Assembly (NCBI RefSeq): GCF_009363615.1
Contig: NZ_CP045384.1
Coordinates: 2,478,501 to 2,542,500 of the forward strand
Direction: 5' to 3'
DNA: 64,000 bases
DNA from: Ruegeria sp. THAF33
Lineage (GTDB): Bacteria; Pseudomonadota; Alphaproteobacteria; Rhodobacterales; Rhodobacteraceae
Both the position numbers and the translations under genes were made by a program. The notes beneath the pieces were generated by a model. That model was not told where the DNA came from, did no database searches, and saw only the letters and a list, made by a program, of their open reading frames with translations. This document shows positions 59,139 through 64,000 of the stretch, piece after piece; position 1 is the stretch's first letter, and every line of letters begins with the position of its first letter.

Positions 59139-59717
59139 ATGTCCCTGAAAAACCCCGCCGCTCTGGAGTTTTTGCAGTCGCGCCGGTCCCGGCCGGCCAA
59201 GACACTGGTTGCTCCGGCCCCAACCCGGGAAGAGTTGCTGCCGTTGCTGACGGCCGCAGCCCGCAGCCCCGATCACGGCAAACTGGAGCCCTGGCGGTTT
59301 ATCGTTCTGGAAAAGGGCGCCATGCCACGCCTGGCGACCCTGACCGAGGCCTGCGGACAAAGGCTGAACAAAAGCCCGGAAGACATCGCCAAGGCGCGCA
59401 GCCAGTTCGATATGGGGCATCTGGCCGTCGCGGTCATCGAGGTTCGCAAACAATCCGAAAAGATTCCGGCCATCGAACAATCCTACTCTGCTGGCGCGGT
59501 CTGTCTGGCGCTGCTGAATGCCGCGCTGGCTGCGGGCTGGGGCGCCAATTGGCTGTCGGGTTGGCAAACACATGATCGCGAATTCTGTGTCGATGCTTTC
59601 GGGCTTGCCGAAAACGAACGCGTGGCCGGTTTGATTCATATCGCCACCGAGGGAGCTACCCCGCCGGAACGCCCGCGGCCCGACGTGGCCGCGTTGACAG
59701 AGTGGGTTTCGGAATGA
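59139..59717 (+). CDS. Nitroreductase-family protein (YdjA-like)
   Basis: 192 residues. FMN-dependent fold of the compact YdjA type. The N-terminal SRRSRPAKTL, ARSPDHGKLEPWRFIV and AGWGANWLSG segments fit. AAGGAAG lies 7 bases upstream. Paired with the following membrane gene by an ATGA overlap. Substrate unknown; reduction of nitro or quinone compounds is possible. Confidence 0.86.
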   Translation: MSLKNPAALEFLQSRRSRPAKTLVAPAPTREELLPLLTAAARSPDHGKLEPWRFIVLEKGAMPRLATLTEACGQRLNKSPEDIAKARSQFDMGHLAVAVIEVRKQSEKIPAIEQSYSAGAVCLALLNAALAAGWGANWLSGWQTHDREFCVDAFGLAENERVAGLIHIATEGATPPERPRPDVAALTEWVSE

Positions 59718-60412
59718 TCATCCTGAACGCCTTTTTCAGCGCACTTGGCCAGACCGGAGACCCCAGGTTTCGCGCCGTATTGCTGCGCGGCGTGGGTCTG
59801 ACCATTCTGCTGCTGGTTCTGGCCTGTGCAGGTGCGATCTGGTTGATCAACTGGCTGTCAGGCAGCGAAATCTCACTGCCGTTTGTGGGAGCTGTGCCGT
59901 GGCTGAACGACGTTCTGAACTATTCCGGTATCGTGCTCGTCCTGATCCTGCCCGTTTTTCTGATGGTGCCGGTCGCGTCGGCCATCACCTCGATCTTTCT
60001 GGACGAGGTGGCACAGGCGGTTGAGGACAAGCATTTTCCGGCGTTGCCACCCGCACGGCGCATCCCGGCCTCAGAGGCGCTTATGGACGGTCTCAGCTTC
60101 CTTGGCGTTCTGATTGTGGCAAACTTGCTGGCGCTGATCCTCTATGCGATTTTCACCCCGCTTGCGCCTTTCATCTTCTGGGCGATGAACGGATTTTTGC
60201 TGGGGCGTGAATACTTTACCCTTGCCGCGATGCGAAGGATCGGGCGCGACGGCGCGCGCAAGCTGCGGGCCAAACATTCAAAGACGATCTGGGTGGCTGG
60301 CACATTGATGGCCATTCCGCTTTCAGTGCCGCTGGTGAACCTGGTGATCCCGATCCTCGGGGCCGCCACGTTCACCCATATCTATCACGCCTTGTCAGGC
60401 CAAAAGGCCTGA
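59714..60412 (+). CDS. EI24/CysZ-like integral membrane protein
   Basis: 232 residues, about four hydrophobic segments with a cytoplasmic loop having LDEVAQAVEDKHFPALPPAR, typical of EI24-domain (CysZ-like) proteins. E. coli CysZ takes up sulfate; this one has no sulfur genes nearby, so the substrate is open. ATG overlaps the nitroreductase stop. Confidence 0.8.
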   Translation: MIILNAFFSALGQTGDPRFRAVLLRGVGLTILLLVLACAGAIWLINWLSGSEISLPFVGAVPWLNDVLNYSGIVLVLILPVFLMVPVASAITSIFLDEVAQAVEDKHFPALPPARRIPASEALMDGLSFLGVLIVANLLALILYAIFTPLAPFIFWAMNGFLLGREYFTLAAMRRIGRDGARKLRAKHSKTIWVAGTLMAIPLSVPLVNLVIPILGAATFTHIYHALSGQKA

Positions 60413-60418
60413 CGGGGA

Positions 60419-60691
60419 TTACCTTGGCTCCAACTGGTTCAGCCAGTCGAAATCCCGCACCGAGATCACGCCCGACAGGATGATTCCGGCGATGATCGCC
60501 CACAGAACCACAGAGATACCGGTGGTGATCCACATCTTTCTTTTCATGTGATGCACTTCCGGCGCGCCCGCATGCGTGCCGGGAACGATGTCACCCAGAT
60601 CGCCCTGGGTTTTGATGCGAATGGGCAGCACCACCAACAACGTCATGAACCAGATGACGGCGAACAACACCAGCGCGGCAGTAATGGTCAT
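60419..60691 (-). CDS. DUF1467 family membrane protein
   Basis: 90 residues with two transmembrane helices and the characteristic VVLPIRIKTQGD segment of DUF1467. Common beside methylmalonyl-CoA epimerase in Rhodobacterales (recalled). It follows mce by 23 bases. Function unknown. Confidence 0.88.
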   Translation of the reverse strand: MTITAALVLFAVIWFMTLLVVLPIRIKTQGDLGDIVPGTHAGAPEVHHMKRKMWITTGISVVLWAIIAGIILSGVISVRDFDWLNQLEPR

Positions 60692-60714
60692 TTCAGGCCC
60701 TCCGGGGTTGGGGG

Positions 60715-61119
60715 TTATACCTGCTCCAGCTCGACCAGGCAGCCGTTGAAATCCTTGGGGTGCAGAAACAGAACCGGTTTACCATGCGCACCGATCTTGG
60801 GCTCACCTGATCCCAGAACACGGGCTCCGGTCGCTTTCAGATGATCACGGGCCGCGATGATATCCTCGACCTCGTAACATACATGGTGGATGCCGCCGGC
60901 CGGGTTCTTTTCCAAAAACCCGTTGATCGGGCTGTCGTCACCCAGCGGATACAGAAGTTCGATCTTGGTGTTGGGCAGTTCGATGAACACGACCGTGACA
61001 CCATGATCCAGCTCGTCCTGCGGCGCGCCGACTTTGGCGCCCAGCGCGTTGCGGTATTGCTCGGACGCCGCCTCAAGATCCGGTACGGCGATGGCGACGT
61101 GGTTCAGACGTCCAATCAT
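60715..61119 (-). CDS. mce: Methylmalonyl-CoA epimerase
   Basis: 134 residues, usual length. Interconverts (R)- and (S)-methylmalonyl-CoA in propionate and branched-chain catabolism. VOC fold with metal ligands H7 in LNHVAIAVPDL, His in HHVCYEVEDI and Glu in CLVELEQV; PINGFLEKNPAGGIHHV is diagnostic. It forms a pair with DUF1467. Confidence 0.93.
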   Translation of the reverse strand: MIGRLNHVAIAVPDLEAASEQYRNALGAKVGAPQDELDHGVTVVFIELPNTKIELLYPLGDDSPINGFLEKNPAGGIHHVCYEVEDIIAARDHLKATGARVLGSGEPKIGAHGKPVLFLHPKDFNGCLVELEQV

Positions 61120-61195
61120 GTCTCACTCCTGCTGTCCTGCGTTGCATGGGTTATGGGGGCTGATCCGCCAAAGGACAAGTGCGCCAAATCGCGCG

Positions 61196-61210
61196 TTAAC
61201 GTCGTGTTAG
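61196..61210. promoter_or_regulatory. CtrA-like site upstream of the response regulator
   Basis: TTAA-CGTCGTG-TTAG matches the alphaproteobacterial CtrA motif TTAA-N7-TTAA except for the last base. It is 46 bases upstream of ATG 61256. Weak on its own. Confidence 0.35.
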
Positions 61211-61255
61211 CCAGAAGTTCCTAGCGTGAAGCATCTGCTGCATAGGAGAGCTGCC

Positions 61256-61975
61256 ATGGACGATTCGGGCCTACTTGCCACCACCACCGCCGCGCCCACC
61301 GCGACTCGACCCTTGCTGGGTCAGACCATATTGGTTGTCGAAGACAGCCGGTACGCTTGCGATGCCATCCGCCTGATGTGCCTACACAGCGGCGCGCGCA
61401 TTCGCCGTGCGGATTGCCTGAAATCGGCCCGAAGGCACCTACAGATCTATCGGCCTTCGGTCATCCTGGTCGATATGGGCCTGCCGGACGGTTCCGGCGC
61501 CGACCTGATCGCCGAATTGGCCGAGGCCACGCCCCGTATCAGTGTCATCATGGGCCTTTCGGGCGATGACGGCAGCGAAGACATGGCTCTGGCGGCCGGC
61601 GCGGATGGGTTTTTGTCCAAGCCGCTAAAATCAATGTCACATTTTCAAAAATCCATTCTGGAACGCCTGCCAGAGGACCGGCGGCCCAGCGGGCTTCATG
61701 CCGTGCGCGATGAAATCATTCGCCCGGACCCTTTGGCTTATCAGGACGACATGGCCCATATCGCCGATGTGCTCGCAGGTCCCAACGATCACAGTACATT
61801 GGACTACGCCGCACAGTTCCTGCACGGCGTCGCGCGCGAGGCAAATGACAGGCCCTTGGCGGAAGCAGCGCGAAAGCTGGCATTGTCACGCGCGAACGGG
61901 ACGCCGATCATGGCGCAGGCGGCGCAGGTTGCCGGGATGGTGCAGAACCGACTGGAACAGCGAGAGGCGATTTGA
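61256..61975 (+). CDS. Response regulator with an unassigned C-terminal helical domain
   Basis: 239 residues. Receiver domain (about 23-140): acidic E29-D30, phospho-acceptor D73 in LVDMGLPDGS, switch residues near 102 and K122 in FLSKPLKS. The C-terminal 100 residues are helical with no DNA-binding motif, so output by protein interaction is likely. TAGGAGAG decides the start. No histidine kinase in the window. Confidence 0.85.
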   Translation: MDDSGLLATTTAAPTATRPLLGQTILVVEDSRYACDAIRLMCLHSGARIRRADCLKSARRHLQIYRPSVILVDMGLPDGSGADLIAELAEATPRISVIMGLSGDDGSEDMALAAGADGFLSKPLKSMSHFQKSILERLPEDRRPSGLHAVRDEIIRPDPLAYQDDMAHIADVLAGPNDHSTLDYAAQFLHGVAREANDRPLAEAARKLALSRANGTPIMAQAAQVAGMVQNRLEQREAI

Positions 61976-61976
61976 A

Positions 61977-62096
61977 ATGGTGACAGCGTATTTCATCACT
62001 GCAACCCTTTTGTGCATCTGGCTGTACCGCCAAACACGGCAGGCCGCGCGTTCCATCCGCGTCAACCGAACCGATCTGAAAGACCCGCTGGACTGA
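61977..62096 (+). CDS. Small single-pass membrane protein, hypothetical
   Basis: 39 residues (MVTAYFITATLLCIWLYRQ then a basic tail ending DLKDPLD), one transmembrane helix. It begins one base after the response-regulator stop, so it is likely co-translated. No ribosome site of its own. Below usual annotation length; support is position and topology. Confidence 0.45.
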   Translation: MVTAYFITATLLCIWLYRQTRQAARSIRVNRTDLKDPLD

Positions 62097-62112
62097 CACA
62101 CGCTGCCTGCGT

Positions 62113-62147
62113 GAAAAATCCGCCCGCGATACGCGGGCGGTTTTCTT
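62113..62147. terminator. Bidirectional intrinsic terminator
   Basis: CCGCCCGCG-ATA-CGCGGGCGG, a perfect 9-bp stem, with TTTTCTT on the plus side and a run of A (T on the minus) at 62115-62119. Ends both the response-regulator unit and aspS. Confidence 0.88.
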
Positions 62148-63924
62148 ACTGGTCCTGAGGGATAATGCGAAGACCCAGCTCCATCAACTGATCCGAGGTC
62201 GGGTCCGAAGGTGCGTCCATCATCAGATCTTCGGCGCGCTGGTTCATCGGGAACATCATGACTTCGCGGATATTGGCCTCATCTGCCAGCAGCATCACGA
62301 TCCGGTCGATACCAGCCGCGCATCCACCGTGTGGCGGGGCGCCGTAGTGGAAGGCATTGAACAGGGCACCAAAGCGGGATTTTACTTCATCCTCGCCATA
62401 GCCCGCCAGTTCAAAGGCCTTCAGCATGATTTCCGGCTTGTGGTTCCGGATCGCGCCTGAAACCAGCTCGTACCCGTTGCACGCCAGATCATACTGGTAG
62501 CCGCGCACATCCAGCGGGTTGCCCTGCAACGCCTCCATACCGCCCTGCGGCATCGAGAACGGGTTGTGCTCAAAGTCGATCGCGCCGGTTTCCTCGTCTT
62601 GCTCATAGATCGGGAAATCGACGATCCAGGCAAAGGCAAAACGGTCTTTTTCGGTCAGGTTCAATTCCTCACCGATCACGTCACGCGCCTTACCGGCAAC
62701 CTTTTCAAAGGCTTTTGGCTTACCGCCCAGGAAGAAGGCTGCATCGCCGACACCCAGACCCAGTTGCTGACGGATTGCCTCGGTGCGCTCGGGGCCGATG
62801 TTCTTGGCCAGCGGACCTGCGGCGTCCATCCCCTCACCCTGATCGCGCCAGAAGATATAGCCCATGCCTGGCAGACCCTCTTTCTGGGCAAAGGCGTTCA
62901 TGCGGTCGCAGAACTTGCGGCTGCCGCCGCCCGGCGCGGGGATCGCGCGGATCTCGGTGCCTTCCTGTTCAAGCAGCTTGGCGAAGATCGCGAAACCGGA
63001 ACCGCGGAAATGCTCGGATACCACTTGCATCTTGATGGGGTTCCGCAGGTCCGGCTTGTCAGTGCCGTACCACAGCGCCGCGTCCTTGTAGGAAATCTGC
63101 GGCCACTCTTGGTCCACCTTACGACCACCGCCAAACTCTTCGAATACGCCAGTCAGAACCGGTTGGATGGTGTCGAACACGTCCTGCTGCTCGACAAAGG
63201 ACATCTCGAGGTCGAGCTGGTAGAAATCGGTGGGCGAGCGGTCGGCCCGCGGGTCTTCGTCACGGAAGCACGGCGCAATCTGGAAATACTTGTCGAAGCC
63301 CGACACCATGATCAGCTGCTTGAACTGCTGCGGGGCTTGCGGCAACGCATAGAATTTGCCCGGATGCAGGCGCGAAGGCACCAGAAAGTCGCGCGCGCCT
63401 TCGGGTGACGAGGCGGTGATGATCGGCGTCTGATACTCGCGAAAGCCCTGATCCCACATCCGTTTGCGCATGGACGCAACCACGTCCGAGCGCAGGGTCA
63501 TGTTCCGCTGCATCGCCTCGCGGCGCAGGTCCAGATAGCGATAGCGCAGGCGTGTTTCCTCGGGGTATTCCTGATCGCCGAAGACCATCAGCGGCAATTC
63601 GTCGGCGGCCCCCAGAACTTCCAGTTCGCGCACGTAAACCTCGATCTCGCCGGTGGGCAGTTTCGGGTTCACCAGATCCGGGTCACGGGCTTTGACGGTG
63701 CCGTCGATGCGGATACACCATTCGGACCGCACCTTTTCCAGCTCGGCAAAGGCGGCGCTGTCGCCGTCGCACAGGATCTGGGTTACGCCGAAATGGTCGC
63801 GAAGATCGATGAACAGCACGCCCCCATGATCTCGAACCCGATGCACCCAACCGGACAGGCGAACGGTTTCTCCAACATTGGCGGCGGTCAAGGCGGCGCA
63901 GGTGTGGCTGCGATAGGCGTGCAT
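62146..63924 (-). CDS. aspS: Aspartyl-tRNA synthetase
   Basis: 592 residues, bacterial-type AspRS. Loads aspartate on tRNA-Asp. The OB-fold N-terminus ([19 protein letters not shown]), class II motif 2 [10 protein letters not shown], and motif 3 [14 protein letters not shown] are intact, as is the bacterial GAD insertion. AAGGG lies 8 bases upstream. Whether it also charges tRNA-Asn cannot be judged by eye. Confidence 0.97.
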   Translation of the reverse strand: MHAYRSHTCAALTAANVGETVRLSGWVHRVRDHGGVLFIDLRDHFGVTQILCDGDSAAFAELEKVRSEWCIRIDGTVKARDPDLVNPKLPTGEIEVYVRELEVLGAADELPLMVFGDQEYPEETRLRYRYLDLRREAMQRNMTLRSDVVASMRKRMWDQGFREYQTPIITASSPEGARDFLVPSRLHPGKFYALPQAPQQFKQLIMVSGFDKYFQIAPCFRDEDPRADRSPTDFYQLDLEMSFVEQQDVFDTIQPVLTGVFEEFGGGRKVDQEWPQISYKDAALWYGTDKPDLRNPIKMQVVSEHFRGSGFAIFAKLLEQEGTEIRAIPAPGGGSRKFCDRMNAFAQKEGLPGMGYIFWRDQGEGMDAAGPLAKNIGPERTEAIRQQLGLGVGDAAFFLGGKPKAFEKVAGKARDVIGEELNLTEKDRFAFAWIVDFPIYEQDEETGAIDFEHNPFSMPQGGMEALQGNPLDVRGYQYDLACNGYELVSGAIRNHKPEIMLKAFELAGYGEDEVKSRFGALFNAFHYGAPPHGGCAAGIDRIVMLLADEANIREVMMFPMNQRAEDLMMDAPSDPTSDQLMELGLRIIPQDQ

Positions 63925-64000
63925 GGAATATCCCTTCGGGCGCAGAATTCGTCGCGCCGATACACCCTGTCAGCCCCGGAAAGTCAAGGCGGGTTGCCCC

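Overview
The window looks like a chromosomal segment of a marine alphaproteobacterium of the Rhodobacterales (Roseobacter group, Ruegeria-like). This rests on the GC-rich coding style, a VPLPA-CTERM protein, a long PutA without a DNA-binding domain next to an Lrp-type PutR, TRAP transport, the small families DUF6455 and DUF1467, and a HemP operon. It is an inference from gene content. About 67 genes were found. There are no rRNA genes, convincing tRNAs, CRISPR arrays, insertion sequences or phage genes.

Layout. 1-4.8 kb: start of a molybdenum hydroxylase large subunit, its [2Fe-2S] and FAD subunits (order M-S-L), then a 1070-residue cytoplasmic reductive dehalogenase fused to its own flavin/ferredoxin reductase, with a divergent LysR regulator. 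5.7-8.6 kb: a second LysR, an SDR lacking the usual catalytic Tyr/Lys, and a DAO-type flavoenzyme. 8.8-12.3 kb: acyl-CoA dehydrogenase, a TetR regulator with three matching operator-like sites, and an NTF2/PNPOx-type operon. 12.4-18.0 kb: VPLPA-CTERM protein, TetR, and a tightly overlapping operon (FMO, SBF transporter, epimerase, SDR). 18.0-21.9 kb: copper efflux ATPase with a MerR-type promoter and CueR-like regulator, and a beta-hydroxyacid dehydrogenase. 22.0-25.1 kb: a three-domain kinase/M23/PLP phospho-lyase fusion. 25.1-26.6 kb: hemP with a cysteine-rich partner, and gph. 26.6-27.4 kb: a long gene-free stretch.

27.4-34.6 kb is a lactate-uptake and oxidation locus (dctP, fused TRAP permease, lldD, dld) with a divergent FadR-type regulator and palindromic sites. 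34.7-39.3 kb holds putR-like and putA. 39.3-46.9 kb holds a rhomboid protease, an inositol-phosphatase-like enzyme, metR/metF, a J-domain protein, a YHS protein, a YghU-type GST, SseB-like and a Fe-S uracil-DNA glycosylase-like protein. 47.1-51.7 kb is part of a capsule locus (kpsT, kpsE, kdsA, a phosphohexomutase) without the ABC permease. 51.7-64 kb is mostly housekeeping (AsmA, rimO, aspS, methylmalonyl-CoA epimerase) mixed with small proteins: an acid-free basic secreted protein, a double CDGSH protein, and three tandem DUF6455-like cysteine proteins.

The most notable items are the fused reductive dehalogenase beside a molybdenum hydroxylase, the kinase/M23/phospho-lyase fusion, the DUF6455 triplet, and the four-gene FMO/transporter operon. 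The first belongs to a known but little-studied class. The others are less well described as far as I can recall.
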